This document shows, in pieces, positions 24,930 through 34,929 of a DNA stretch of 64,000 bases. Each line of letters begins with the position of its first letter. Position 1 is the stretch's first letter. The notes under the pieces were generated by a model. That model was not told the DNA's origin and ran no database searches. It worked only from the letters and a program-made list of their open reading frames with translations. The DNA comes from Christensenella sp964438705 (GTDB lineage Bacteria; Bacillota; Clostridia; Christensenellales; Christensenellaceae), in contig CAYTKQ010000017.1 in the NCBI GenBank assembly GCA_964438705.1, forward strand, positions 1 through 64,000. Direction: 5' to 3'. The position numbers and the translations under genes were made by a program.

Positions 24930-25337
24930 ATGATGAAAGAACTTTATTCCGTTAAAATGACAAACACAGGAGGACGTGCAGGGGAGGTGATCTCGGAGGA
25001 TCATTCCCTCGATTTGAAGGTGGCGGCACCGGGAAGCGGCGCACCGGGAACGACAAACCCGGAACAGCTTTTTGCAGCGGGCTATAGCGCGTGCTTCAAC
25101 AGCGCGATGGAGCTTGTTTTGCAGCGCGAAGGCATCAAAGGTAAGAGCACAGTTTCCGTGATTGTTTCGCTGTATGAAAGAGCGCCGTTCGATTTTATCA
25201 TCGGCGCGCAGATTGAGGGACACATCGAGGGGGAATCTGCCGAAAAGACGCACGAGATGCTTTTAAAGGCGCATGAGGTTTGTCCGTATTCCAAAGCGAC
25301 GCGCGGCAATATCGAAGTGGTTTTGAAAGCGGTTTGA
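24930..25337 (+). CDS. ohr: Organic hydroperoxide resistance protein (Ohr/OsmC family)
   Basis: A 135-residue thiol peroxidase. The two redox cysteines are present in the expected surroundings, AGYSACFNSAMEL and EVCPYSKATRGN, and NPEQLFAAGYSACF is the Ohr signature. It reduces organic hydroperoxides using a dihydrolipoyl-type reductant. Start at the first of two adjacent ATGs (24930 or 24933). It is a single-gene unit with its own terminator. Confidence 0.93.
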   Translation: MMKELYSVKMTNTGGRAGEVISEDHSLDLKVAAPGSGAPGTTNPEQLFAAGYSACFNSAMELVLQREGIKGKSTVSVIVSLYERAPFDFIIGAQIEGHIEGESAEKTHEMLLKAHEVCPYSKATRGNIEVVLKAV

Positions 25338-25357
25338 AAAGACCCTTTGCAAAAAAA

Positions 25358-25386
25358 CTCCCGCCGGAAAGCCGCGGGAGCTTTTT
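25358..25386 (+). terminator. Rho-independent terminator after ohr
   Basis: Stem CTCCCGC (25358-25364) with GCGGGAG (25374-25380), then CTTTTT. An A-run precedes it, so it could also work weakly on the other strand. Confidence 0.8.
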
Positions 25387-25454
25387 GCGTTGAAATAATT
25401 GTGTTTTCCGCTGTTTTATGATAAATTTGCAGTAGAAAACATCTGGGGGAAGCA

Positions 25455-26381
25455 ATGCAGGATTTTTTTGACGTACTCGCAATCATCGCGCCGATTTTGG
25501 TGGCACTGGTTCTTGGATTTGCCGTAAGGAAATACCGCATATTGACGCAGGAAGGGATCGATGGTCTCAAGGCGCTCGTGATGAATTTCGCATTGCCTGC
25601 GGTGCTGTTTGGCGCGTTCTATAATGCGGATTTCGGCGTGCAGAACGTGATCGTTGCGGCGGTGATTTTTTTGTGCTGTGCGGCAGGCCTGCTTCTTGGA
25701 AAGCTTCTTGTAAAGTTATTTCATATCCGCAGAGAACTGCTGCCCTTTCTCACGACTGGCTTTGAAGCGGGAATGATGGGCTATGGGCTCTACATGATGC
25801 TGTTTTCAGAGGGAAGGATCGCCAATTTTGCGATGGTGGACCTCGGGCAGGTGCTGTTTGTATTCACGATTTATATGGCGCTGCTGAATATGCGCAAGGG
25901 CGTGAGCGGCAAAGAGACGCTGCGTTCAATGCTGAAGTCGCCGATCTTCCTGTCGATTGTGGCGGGTGTCGTTGTAGGCGTCACAGGGCTTGGACGTTTG
26001 CTCACACTTTCGCCCGCGGGAGAAACGGTGCAAACGGTCCTTTCCTACATTGGTGCGCCCACGGGTGTGCTCATGCTGTTTGTGGTGGGCTATGGACTGT
26101 GCTTTACGCGTGAAGAGCTAAAAGGCGCGTTTCAGGCGGCGTTGTGCCGGCTTTTGATCATGGCGGGGCTGTGCGCTGCGGCGCTGTTTGTGCTTGGTTT
26201 GCTGATCCCGCTATCCGCGGAGCTTTATTGGGCGGTCGTACTGATGTTCACGCTTCCGGCACCGTTCGTGCTGCCGGTGTTTGCAGACAAAAAAGAGGAT
26301 GCAGGCTATGTGTCGACAGGATTATCAATATACGCGCTGATTTCTGTTGCGCTTTTTACGTGCATCGTGATTTTGCGCTAG
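25455..26381 (+). CDS. AEC family transporter (auxin efflux carrier type)
   Basis: A 308-residue integral membrane protein with about ten hydrophobic segments in two inverted halves. The opening IIAPILVALVLGFAVRKYRI, the loop MNFALPAVLFGAF and the late MFTLPAPFVLPVFA are characteristic of the AEC/PIN fold. Bacterial members carry organic acids such as malate or malonate, but substrates are mostly unassigned. GGGGGA lies before the ATG. It precedes the large surface protein by 71 bases. Confidence 0.88.
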   Translation: MQDFFDVLAIIAPILVALVLGFAVRKYRILTQEGIDGLKALVMNFALPAVLFGAFYNADFGVQNVIVAAVIFLCCAAGLLLGKLLVKLFHIRRELLPFLTTGFEAGMMGYGLYMMLFSEGRIANFAMVDLGQVLFVFTIYMALLNMRKGVSGKETLRSMLKSPIFLSIVAGVVVGVTGLGRLLTLSPAGETVQTVLSYIGAPTGVLMLFVVGYGLCFTREELKGAFQAALCRLLIMAGLCAAALFVLGLLIPLSAELYWAVVLMFTLPAPFVLPVFADKKEDAGYVSTGLSIYALISVALFTCIVILR

Positions 26382-26452
26382 CGGACGAAAAAAATGGAAT
26401 GGTTTGTTTGCGGGCGGTTTGGCGCAAGGCGTCTGCGGACAAGAGGAGAAAC

Positions 26453-29400
26453 ATGAACAAGAAGATTTTTGGGGTACTTCTTTCGGCAGTCATACTTTTT
26501 ACGGGGCTGCCGATGGCTTATGCCGCGCCGGTCAGCCCTGCGGGGACGACGCTGAGCGGCGATTACATTGCGGTTGTGAATACGGGCACGACGGCCCAAA
26601 GCACGGGAACGCTTATTTTTGACGAAAGCGCGGGAACGAGCGGCGCGTCGGCGGCAAAGACGGCGCAGGCACAAGGCCTTTTGCCGGAAGCGGATGTTGT
26701 TTATGACGGTGCGGCCGCAGTGAAAGGCAGGGCTGCGAACCCGGCACCGCCTTATACGATCGGCACGACCGGAACGTTTTATAATAATGGCGTGTTTGTT
26801 TGCATCGGCATAGGAAACGAATGCTATGTGTGGATGGAACTGGGATTATACGGCAGGTATTCTGCGGAAAACCGCGCCTTGGTGGGCAAAGAGGTCGCCG
26901 CGATGTATGACGGCAAGCCGTCGAAGGTCATCGGGGAATTGAGCGGCGGCAAGGATTTTTACAAGGACGGAAGCGGAAAGCTTTCAATCATGATTTCAGA
27001 AATCGCCGACAGCACGGGTTTTTACGCGGGGGAAGAAGGGATCACCGCGATCCACATTCAGGCGGTGCCGCCGGCCTCTTATTATGCGGGCGCTTACGGA
27101 AAATATGACGGGCTGATCGTTCATGAAACGCAGCACGCGATGTTTCGCTGGCTGGCGTGCGGCGGAGATAAAACGAATGCCTATAAACTCTCGTGGATCA
27201 ACGAGGGCCTGTCCGTTGCAGCGATGGACTATTATTGGGGCGGAGACGACCCGACGGGATGGCTGTCGCTCATCAATGGAAATATCAACATCAGAAATGG
27301 GTCATCATTGATTTATGACGCATATCGAAACAGCTCGGCGCAGGATTATTCAATGCCCGATCTGTTTGTGCGCTATCTTGCGAACCGCAAAGAGAAGGGA
27401 TATCATCCCGTTTCCATGATCAAAAGTTTCTATAACGGTGGTATGACGGGGGATTCGATTGCCTATGTCAACAGTGTGTTGAAGGGTGCGGGGCTTACGG
27501 GGGAGAACGGCGACCTGAGCTTTGGGGAAGCGCTCGCCGATTTTTATGTGGCGGCAGTGGCACAGGAAAACACGGGACGTTATGGGTTTTATGGAGACAA
27601 TGTTGTCAGAAATGCCGTTTTCGATTACCCGATTTATGCGGGAAAAAGCGGTGCGGCTGTGAATCTTGCGGGGAGTGCGGCGATCATACTAAAGACCCAA
27701 AACGGAAGTTTTACCGTGCCGAGCGGGGCGGGAGGCAACATCCGTTTTATTCCATTTTCCAAAACAACGGTGCCGAAACTTCCGTCAGTAGGAGCAGGTA
27801 CGCCGCAGGATCCTTACCAAATCAAAACGGCGGAGGATTTCACAACGATTACGGCAGCGAGCGGCGCGAGCTTCAAGCTGATGAACGACATAGATGTTTC
27901 GGGCGTGACGGTGTTTCCCGCCGAGGAATTCAAAGGTGTGCTTGACGGGAGTGGACACACGATCACGGGAATGACCAAGCCGCTTGTAGGTACGAACCGC
28001 GGAGTGATCAAAAACCTGACAGTCAATGGATTCAGCGGAGAGTTCCAAACATGGACGGGTGTGATCTCCAACTTCAATTCGGGTACGATATCCGATTGTG
28101 TGGTGACGGGAAATGTCAATGTGAGATTTACGAGCACGAAATTGTTCAACCTTCCCGTTTTTGGCACCATGACCTCGCAGAATGAAATGAGCGGCGTGAT
28201 CGAGCGATGCTATACAGATGCGTCTGTTGTCGTATCCATGCCGGAAAACGAGGAATATGTTGGCATGATCGCGGGGCAAAACAAATATGTGATCAGCAAC
28301 TGTTACGCGCAGGGCAGCCTTACGGTGAACGGCGGCGGAGGAACGGCGAAGCTGAGTGTTGGCGGGATTGTGGGAGAGCAATATTCTTCAAGCACCCCGT
28401 CACCAACGATGGAAAATTGCTATAGCGTGACTTCTATCTCCGTCAACAACGGAGGATCAATTATAAAAAAAGGACAGGTGGCCGGGGACATACAGGATGC
28501 TTCGTCCGTTTCGGGGTGTTATGCGCTTGCGGGTGCGCTTCCCGCGGTTGGAGCAGGGAAAACAAGCGGAACGACTGCAAAGACGGCTGCGGAGCTGAAG
28601 ATGCAGGCGACGTATGCCGGCTGGAAATTCGGCAGCGTTTGGCAGATGCCTGCAGGAGGATACCCGGCGTTTTATGTGCCCGACGCAGTGACGGCGACAA
28701 TAAACAAGACGGTATATTATGTTGGAGAATCATTGGAATTTTATAACGCGACGCTGACTGTCGGAACGGACAAGGTGCCGCTTACGGCGGATATGGTGGA
28801 GACGTTTGACAATGCCACACCGGGGGTTAAGACTATTTTGGGGAGCTATAAGGGCATTTCGTTCAGCTTTTCTGTGACGGTGCAGGCTCCCGGGAATGTG
28901 ACCTTTTTGGAGGTTTACACAAAGCCGAATATTTCCTATATGGAGGGCATGACATTCGATCCTGCGGGCACGCGGCTGCGTGCGACCGTGGACGGACGGA
29001 CGAACGTGTATATCACAAGCGGATATACAATTGATCAGACGGGATCGCTTGCGGTGAGCGATAAAGAGGTGGTCTATACCTACGGAAACGCCTCTGCAAA
29101 GCTCGGAATCACTGTTTCGCCGAAACAATCACAGGTAACGTCCATATCGCTTATGAGCGCGCCGGCGAAGCTCAACGGGTATTACGCGGGAGATGCGCTG
29201 GCGCTTGATGGCCTGAAGGTGCAGCTTGTATATAGGGACGGCAGCAAATCGGCAATATTCGGCCTGAATGAGTTTGCAGCAAACGATATCCACGTCAGTA
29301 TGGGCCCGGATGCGCAGGTGCAAAACGGTGCGCCGCTCAAAGACACGGACAACGGAAAAGTGTTGTATGTGTATTATGGAAATGCGCTGCCCAATGCGCA

Positions 29401-32146
29401 GGGCAGTGTTTACCGCGCAATCGGCACGCTGGGGGTGGCAAAGGTGCTTTCGCTGGGCGAACAGGTCATCGATATGACGGTCAATAAGGATGTCTATGAA
29501 TTGACGGAGGAGGTCACGGGGGTGTCTTCGTACAACGCGACGCTTACTTCGACACTCAAATCCGGCGCGGTTCCAGCGGGTATCACAGTGACGCTGCCGA
29601 ACGCGAGTAACGCGTTTCGCTTTCGCTTTGTGGGTAAGCCGACGACCATAGGACGGACGGAAGCCGTATATACGATCACCGATCAGGGAAACGGCCGCAG
29701 TATCGACGTTAGGATCATATTTCGTGTGAATGCACCTTCGACGGCCTGCGACATCGAACGTTTTACGGTGGCGCAAAAAATAGGAATTGGCGTTCCGTCT
29801 TATGCAGGCAGGATCGATCAGGCAACCAGCACGATTAAGGTTACTGTTCCGAACACCTTCAATACGGCGAGCGCCAGCTACGAGATCGTTGCGAGCGCGG
29901 GCGCCACAGGAGGCGGAAGCGCTGCGGGTATTAATTTTTCATCTGCAAAGAATTTTACGATCACAGCGGAGGACGGCATCGCAAAAAAAACATATACGGT
30001 GACGGTGGAAAAAAGCGCCGCTGCCGAAAAACTTGCCGTGCCGCAAAATCTTGTGTGGGACGCGGGCGTTGCAAAGTGGAGCGCGGTTCAGGGGGCGGAT
30101 GGTTATGTGGTGGAGTTGTTTGTCAGGCCGCGCATAGACGATCCGTCCTATGATTCGGGCATCAGCAGCTTCAACGTTACGGGAACGGAGTGCGACCTTT
30201 CCGCTAAAATGGGCAAGCGGGGGAATTATTATTTCACTGTAACAGCGTATGTGTCGGATAACAGTAAGCTCAACAGCGACAGGGCGCAAAGTGCGATCTA
30301 TGAAAAAACGGCGGCGCTCGAGACGGTGAGCATCACGGTAAAAGCTCCGCCGAACCAAACATCCTATTACGTGGGCGAAACCTTTGCTGCGGATGGCATG
30401 ATTTTGGCCGTCACATATGACGATGGCAGCACCGAGGATATCGCGTATCATGCGGGAATTGCAGGCAGATTTACATTCAGCCCTGCTGTGATTGCCGCCG
30501 ATACGTCGAATGTTATGGTTGGCTATGGCGGAAAAACGGCGGTGCAGCCGATTACGATACTGCAAAAGGCATCACCTGCCGCTTCGGATTTTGTGATGGA
30601 TCGGACTGGGGTCATTTATGATAAAACGCAGCAGGGCGTGACAGTGACACCGAAAAGCGGGATTGTGGGAATGGGTGCGGTGACAGTGAAATACGACGGA
30701 AGCACGGCGCGGCCGGATCAGGCAGGAAATTATGCGGTGACCATCGATGTGACGGAAGGCGCGCGTTTCAAGGCGGCACAGGGTATCCCAATCGGAACGT
30801 TTACAATTAATCCGAAGCAGCTGACGAGTATTTCGGTCAGTCTGCCGTCCGTCAAGCTGGGCAGCATGGCGGACAACGCAGTGGTGCAGAATATCGTTTG
30901 TTCGCTGACATCTTCGGAAATTTACGGGGGAGACGTCGTGAACGTGACGGGTGAGGCGATGTATCCTACGACACAAACAGCGGGAAACTTTGCGGATGCT
31001 GTATTTACAACAACTGCGAATGCGGACAACTCAAACTACACTCTTGCTGCGGGAACGGTGATTTCGGGCGCATCTTATGCGGTGGTGCAAAAGGACTTGA
31101 CCGGCATTACGGTTACAGTCATGCCCACCAAGACAGATTATTATGTGGGGGATACGTTCGACAGCGCCGGACTTCGGGTGATGGCTTCGTGGGAAAGCGG
31201 AGCGGACACGGATGTGACAGGCGGCGTTGTGATCGTGGCAGACAATCCTTTGCGGGAAAGCAGCAGCAAGGTGACTGTGCGCTACACCGTTGGGAGCAAC
31301 ACGTTTGAACAGGAGATTCAGATCGTGGTAACGCCTGTGATCCTGCAGCGGATCGAGGTGAGAGGTGTACCGACGAAAACAGCATATGAAGCAGGAGATG
31401 TTTTTGAGCCGAGTGGTCTTGCTGTGACGGCCTATTACAATGACAGCCGAAAAAACGGCGATGTAACAGGAAGCTGCACATATTCCCCCAACCCGCTCAC
31501 AATGGGGCTTACAGAGGTGACGGTATCATTCGCCGGGCCGGATGGCGGTGTGAAAACTGCTGTGGTCACGGGTATTACTGTGACAAAGTCCAAAGTGCTG
31601 ATGGGAATCGACGTTTCAAAAATGTTTCAAAAAACGACATATAACATCGGAGAGAAAATCGCTGCGGACGGTCTTGAGCTAACGCTGCGCTATGATGACG
31701 GCACCGAAGGCAAGATTGTATATGGAGCCGCGAATAAAAATGATTTTTCATTTGAGCCTGCGGTGATCGCGGCAGGTACGGATACGGTAAAAATCATTTA
31801 CAAGGGGCAGAATGTGATACGGCCGATCACCGTGCAGCCGATTTTTTACAGGCCGTTTGAAGAGCCGGAGATAGCGGAAGAACCGCGGCCGCAGGAAACG
31901 ACAACACAGGAGCCGCAGGAGGCGGGAGCGCAAGAGGCAGACTTGCGGGCTATGGAGGCAAGCGAAGATCTGGATGTAGAAATAAGCGAACAGGCAAACC
32001 CGCACGGGGAAGACGAAGGGCCGGTCCGCGCAGCGCAAACGGACGACGCTCGCCCGGCAACGGTTTATATTGTTCTTGCATTTGTTTCAGCGGCAATGAT
32101 TTCTGTATCGCTTAAAAGATGGGCGGACGGATGGAGAAAACGATGA
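26453..32146 (+). CDS. Large surface zinc metallopeptidase with Ig-like repeats and membrane anchor
   Basis: 1,897 residues. A signal peptide (MNKKIFGVLLSAVILFTGLP, cleaved after AYA) leads to a metallopeptidase domain with HETQH (H224, E225, H228) and a downstream glutamate E251 in SWINEGLS, the layout of M30/hyicolysin-like gluzincins. Next come GLUG-like segments (about 440-740). At least seven Ig-like repeats of the form PTKTxYxxGDxF..GLxVxxxYxDGS follow, with a cadherin-like and an MBG/YDG-like module among them. The end is acidic/proline-rich, then one membrane helix (YIVLAFVSAAMISVSL) and a short basic tail. No LPXTG motif. GAGGAG precedes ATG 26453; the open frame upstream overlaps the previous gene and is not used. 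Coupled to the next gene by ATGA. Confidence 0.85.
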   Translation: MNKKIFGVLLSAVILFTGLPMAYAAPVSPAGTTLSGDYIAVVNTGTTAQSTGTLIFDESAGTSGASAAKTAQAQGLLPEADVVYDGAAAVKGRAANPAPPYTIGTTGTFYNNGVFVCIGIGNECYVWMELGLYGRYSAENRALVGKEVAAMYDGKPSKVIGELSGGKDFYKDGSGKLSIMISEIADSTGFYAGEEGITAIHIQAVPPASYYAGAYGKYDGLIVHETQHAMFRWLACGGDKTNAYKLSWINEGLSVAAMDYYWGGDDPTGWLSLINGNINIRNGSSLIYDAYRNSSAQDYSMPDLFVRYLANRKEKGYHPVSMIKSFYNGGMTGDSIAYVNSVLKGAGLTGENGDLSFGEALADFYVAAVAQENTGRYGFYGDNVVRNAVFDYPIYAGKSGAAVNLAGSAAIILKTQNGSFTVPSGAGGNIRFIPFSKTTVPKLPSVGAGTPQDPYQIKTAEDFTTITAASGASFKLMNDIDVSGVTVFPAEEFKGVLDGSGHTITGMTKPLVGTNRGVIKNLTVNGFSGEFQTWTGVISNFNSGTISDCVVTGNVNVRFTSTKLFNLPVFGTMTSQNEMSGVIERCYTDASVVVSMPENEEYVGMIAGQNKYVISNCYAQGSLTVNGGGGTAKLSVGGIVGEQYSSSTPSPTMENCYSVTSISVNNGGSIIKKGQVAGDIQDASSVSGCYALAGALPAVGAGKTSGTTAKTAAELKMQATYAGWKFGSVWQMPAGGYPAFYVPDAVTATINKTVYYVGESLEFYNATLTVGTDKVPLTADMVETFDNATPGVKTILGSYKGISFSFSVTVQAPGNVTFLEVYTKPNISYMEGMTFDPAGTRLRATVDGRTNVYITSGYTIDQTGSLAVSDKEVVYTYGNASAKLGITVSPKQSQVTSISLMSAPAKLNGYYAGDALALDGLKVQLVYRDGSKSAIFGLNEFAANDIHVSMGPDAQVQNGAPLKDTDNGKVLYVYYGNALPNAQGSVYRAIGTLGVAKVLSLGEQVIDMTVNKDVYELTEEVTGVSSYNATLTSTLKSGAVPAGITVTLPNASNAFRFRFVGKPTTIGRTEAVYTITDQGNGRSIDVRIIFRVNAPSTACDIERFTVAQKIGIGVPSYAGRIDQATSTIKVTVPNTFNTASASYEIVASAGATGGGSAAGINFSSAKNFTITAEDGIAKKTYTVTVEKSAAAEKLAVPQNLVWDAGVAKWSAVQGADGYVVELFVRPRIDDPSYDSGISSFNVTGTECDLSAKMGKRGNYYFTVTAYVSDNSKLNSDRAQSAIYEKTAALETVSITVKAPPNQTSYYVGETFAADGMILAVTYDDGSTEDIAYHAGIAGRFTFSPAVIAADTSNVMVGYGGKTAVQPITILQKASPAASDFVMDRTGVIYDKTQQGVTVTPKSGIVGMGAVTVKYDGSTARPDQAGNYAVTIDVTEGARFKAAQGIPIGTFTINPKQLTSISVSLPSVKLGSMADNAVVQNIVCSLTSSEIYGGDVVNVTGEAMYPTTQTAGNFADAVFTTTANADNSNYTLAAGTVISGASYAVVQKDLTGITVTVMPTKTDYYVGDTFDSAGLRVMASWESGADTDVTGGVVIVADNPLRESSSKVTVRYTVGSNTFEQEIQIVVTPVILQRIEVRGVPTKTAYEAGDVFEPSGLAVTAYYNDSRKNGDVTGSCTYSPNPLTMGLTEVTVSFAGPDGGVKTAVVTGITVTKSKVLMGIDVSKMFQKTTYNIGEKIAADGLELTLRYDDGTEGKIVYGAANKNDFSFEPAVIAAGTDTVKIIYKGQNVIRPITVQPIFYRPFEEPEIAEEPRPQETTTQEPQEAGAQEADLRAMEASEDLDVEISEQANPHGEDEGPVRAAQTDDARPATVYIVLAFVSAAMISVSLKRWADGWRKR

Positions 32147-34152
32147 AGTTTTCCTTTTTGGATAAAAATCATCTTAAACTGTTTTTGTGGTTTTTCGGAA
32201 CGATTTTCTATTTCGAATCCATTGTGCGACTCTTTCAGGGCGCTCCATATTTGGGCATCGGACTGTTTTTTCTCGTCATGTTTGGCGCGGCGCTCGCAGC
32301 TCTTTTTACGGCGTTGTGCTCATTTTTGCCCTCCAAGGGCGGCTTTGCGCTGGCGCTGGTGTTCCTCGTTTTGGTGAGCGCGGTCTATTTGATCCAGTTG
32401 TTTTATTTCTTTATGTTCAGCACCTATCTTACGATCTTTTCCATCATCAACGGCATGGCGGCACTGGGGTTCGGCGGAAACATATGGGCGACGCTTGCAC
32501 AAAAATGGCCGTACATGCTGTTGATGTTTGTGCCGCTCGTGCTGTTCATCATTTTTGGGCGCAAAATATGGCTTGCGTGCAACTGGCGGGGTGCGCTTTT
32601 TGTGCTTGCCGTTGCGTTCGTGCTGCACTTTGGGACGCAGGGGCTGCTACTGGCGTTTGGAACGGGATATTTCACGCCATATGATTATTATACGGTCAAC
32701 ACATCGCTGAACCAGTCGGTCGATAAGCTCGGGCTTTATACGACCTTCCGGCTCAACGTGCAGCGGTATTTGTTCGGGGAGGACAGCACGCGGCTTGCGT
32801 ACCCGCCCGCGCCATCCGCTTCACCCGTACCAACACCCCCGCCCGAGGCGACGCCCACCTCTTCCGCTGCTTCTCAGAGCACAGAGAAGGTGCCGGAGGA
32901 ATATGGATACAACGTGCTGGATATCGATTTTGACGCGCTGATGAATGCGGTGGAAGATGAGGACACGCGGGCGATGCATCAATATTTCGCAGGCGTCCCG
33001 CCCACGCAAAAAAATGACCATACAGGCATGTTTGAAGGATATAATCTTATCACCGTCACGGCGGAATCCTTCGCGCCGTACGCAGTCGACAAAACGCTGA
33101 CGCCGACGCTTTATAAGATGTATAACGAGGGGTTTCAATTCACCAATTTTTATGCGCCGGAGTGGGAAGTGAGCACCTCGGACGGGGAGTATGTCAACTG
33201 TCTGGGGCTCATCCCCAAGCACGGCGTGTGGAGCATGTATCTTTCAGGAAAGCACGAAAACGAGCTGCCCTTTGCGCTCGGCAATCAGTTTCTGGAAAAG
33301 GGCTATCAGACGTTTGCTTATCACAACAATACGTACACCTACTATAACCGCGATCTTTCCCACCCCAATATGGGATACACGTATAAAGGGCTGGGAAACG
33401 GACTGGAGGTGGATCAGACGTGGCCGGAATCGGACGTGCAGATGGTCGATCTTTCCACGCCGGATTATTTGAACGGACAACCCTTTCATGTATATTATCT
33501 CACCGTGAGCGGGCACATGGCTTACAATTACGACGGAAACGATATGTCGCGCAAGAACTGGGATTTGGTGAAGGACTTGCCGTTGTCGGACGAGGCGAAG
33601 GCATACCTTGCGTGCAATATAGAGCTTGATCGCGCGATGGAGCTGCTGCTCGCGCGCCTTGAGGAAGCGGGTGTCGCGGAAAAAACGGTGATCGCCCTAA
33701 GCCCGGATCATCCGCCCTATGGGCTTGAGCGCGACACGGTCAGCGAGCTTTTGGGGCACGAGGTGGATATGAGTTTTGAATACAGTAAGAATATGTTTTT
33801 GCTTTATAACCCGGGCATGGAGCCGGAGACCGTTGAAGAGCCGTGCTGTTCGCTCGACATCCTTCCGACGCTTTCCAACCTGTTTGGGCTGCCTTACGAT
33901 TCGCGCCTGCTGATGGGCAGGGACATCTTCTCTGACGCGGAACCGCTTGCGATCCTTGCCGACCGCAGTTTTGTGACGGAGCGGTTTGCGTTCAACGCGA
34001 ACACGGGCGAGGTGATCCCGACGGATGGCAACGAGGTGGGGCAGGAGGAGATCGCGGCCGTACAGCAAATGGTCATGGATAAGTTCGCGTGGTCGCCAAA
34101 GATGCTTGATCAGGATTATTACCGGCTTGTGTTCGAGGACGGCGGCGGGTGA
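32143..34152 (+). CDS. LTA-synthase-like membrane sulfatase-fold protein
   Basis: A 669-residue membrane enzyme. Five hydrophobic segments lie in the first 220 residues, then a serine/proline/threonine-rich linker (PAPSASPVPTPPPEATPTSS), then an extracellular alkaline-phosphatase-superfamily domain. Metal and catalytic motifs are ITVTAESFAP, the candidate nucleophile T345 in VSTSDGEYV (LtaS has a similar TSD motif), and SPDHPPYG. Such enzymes move glycerol phosphate or phosphoethanolamine groups onto envelope polymers. ATG 32143 is chosen, with GGAG seven bases upstream and an ATGA overlap with the metallopeptidase gene. Co-translation suggests both act at the same envelope site. Confidence 0.85.
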   Translation: MKFSFLDKNHLKLFLWFFGTIFYFESIVRLFQGAPYLGIGLFFLVMFGAALAALFTALCSFLPSKGGFALALVFLVLVSAVYLIQLFYFFMFSTYLTIFSIINGMAALGFGGNIWATLAQKWPYMLLMFVPLVLFIIFGRKIWLACNWRGALFVLAVAFVLHFGTQGLLLAFGTGYFTPYDYYTVNTSLNQSVDKLGLYTTFRLNVQRYLFGEDSTRLAYPPAPSASPVPTPPPEATPTSSAASQSTEKVPEEYGYNVLDIDFDALMNAVEDEDTRAMHQYFAGVPPTQKNDHTGMFEGYNLITVTAESFAPYAVDKTLTPTLYKMYNEGFQFTNFYAPEWEVSTSDGEYVNCLGLIPKHGVWSMYLSGKHENELPFALGNQFLEKGYQTFAYHNNTYTYYNRDLSHPNMGYTYKGLGNGLEVDQTWPESDVQMVDLSTPDYLNGQPFHVYYLTVSGHMAYNYDGNDMSRKNWDLVKDLPLSDEAKAYLACNIELDRAMELLLARLEEAGVAEKTVIALSPDHPPYGLERDTVSELLGHEVDMSFEYSKNMFLLYNPGMEPETVEEPCCSLDILPTLSNLFGLPYDSRLLMGRDIFSDAEPLAILADRSFVTERFAFNANTGEVIPTDGNEVGQEEIAAVQQMVMDKFAWSPKMLDQDYYRLVFEDGGG

Positions 34153-34183
34153 AAAAGGAGCTGAAATTTTCATTCCCGCGCGT

Positions 34184-34212
34184 TTTACACGCTTGTTTGC
34201 GTGTGCTACAAT
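34184..34212 (+). promoter_or_regulatory. Promoter with an operator-like dyad in its spacer
   Basis: -35 TTTACA (34184-34189), 17 bases, -10 TACAAT (34207-34212). ACACGC-TTGTTT-GCGTGT (34187-34204), a perfect 6-bp inverted repeat, fills the spacer, so a repressor bound there would block RNA polymerase. Confidence 0.6.
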
Positions 34213-34250
34213 AAAGCCATAGGAAATACCGGAACAGGAGGAAGCATGCT

Positions 34251-34814
34251 ATGAAGATGGTGAAGGATAAACAGATTCTTGTCGGGGCGGACTTTGCCGC
34301 GCGGCCTTTGAAGGATGCGGTTGTAAAGCATCTGAAAATCAAGGGATGGGAAGTTACGGATATCGATACAAACGGGGAGGCGCCGGATATGTATCACCGC
34401 GTTGGTTTTGCGGTGGGTGCAAAGATTGCCGAAGGGGAATTCGAGCGTGCGCTGCTGTTCTGCGGAACGGGTATGGGCATCCACATCGCGGCGAGCAAAT
34501 GCCCGCACGTGCACAGCGCGGTTGTGGAAAGCGTTCCGGCGGCGCTTCGCTGCGTGACGGCGAATCACTGCAACGTGATGGCGATGGGCGCTTACTACGT
34601 GACCCCGCGCATGGGCATGGCGATGGCAGACGCGTTTTTAGAGCATAAATTTGGAGACGGCTACGAGGATTGGGACGGCTTTTACGAATATCACCTCATC
34701 GGCTATGAAGAGACGGAGAACTTTGATTACGAAGAATATAAGAAAAACGGATTCAAGCTCAAAAACCCAAGGACGTGCGCGCTTGCGCCCGAGCCGGAAT
34801 ACAGAGTATGGTAA
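34251..34814 (+). CDS. RpiB/LacA/LacB family sugar-phosphate isomerase
   Basis: A 187-residue protein of the ribose-5-phosphate isomerase B fold. The phosphate/anion loop FCGTGMGIHIAASK is diagnostic, with a catalytic cysteine in LLFCGTG and ANHCNVMAMG behind it. It is about 40 residues longer than typical RpiB, with an acidic C-terminal extension ending EPEYRVW, so it may be a specialised member acting on another sugar phosphate. AGGAGG lies eight bases before the ATG. Single-gene unit between its promoter and terminator. Confidence 0.85.
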   Translation: MKMVKDKQILVGADFAARPLKDAVVKHLKIKGWEVTDIDTNGEAPDMYHRVGFAVGAKIAEGEFERALLFCGTGMGIHIAASKCPHVHSAVVESVPAALRCVTANHCNVMAMGAYYVTPRMGMAMADAFLEHKFGDGYEDWDGFYEYHLIGYEETENFDYEEYKKNGFKLKNPRTCALAPEPEYRVW

Positions 34815-34845
34815 AACAAAAACCCGCGAAAGCGGGTTTTTGTTT
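34814..34845 (+). terminator. Rho-independent terminator, perfect 14-bp stem
   Basis: AAACAAAAACCCGC (34814-34827), loop GAAA, then the exact complement GCGGGTTTTTGTTT (34832-34845). It starts on the last base of the stop codon and is A/T symmetric, so may act on both strands. Confidence 0.85.
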
Positions 34846-34929
34846 AAGAGCGAAACACTTCACATCTCTGAAACCCTGTGTTTTTGTATGACATATCCGC
34901 ATTTTCCTGTGGCGGATGGCGAAAAAGGT

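Noticed and set aside
26144..26452. 103-codon extension upstream of the metallopeptidase start
   Set aside because: Overlaps the AEC transporter in another frame; a clear signal peptide and ribosome-binding site start at 26453.
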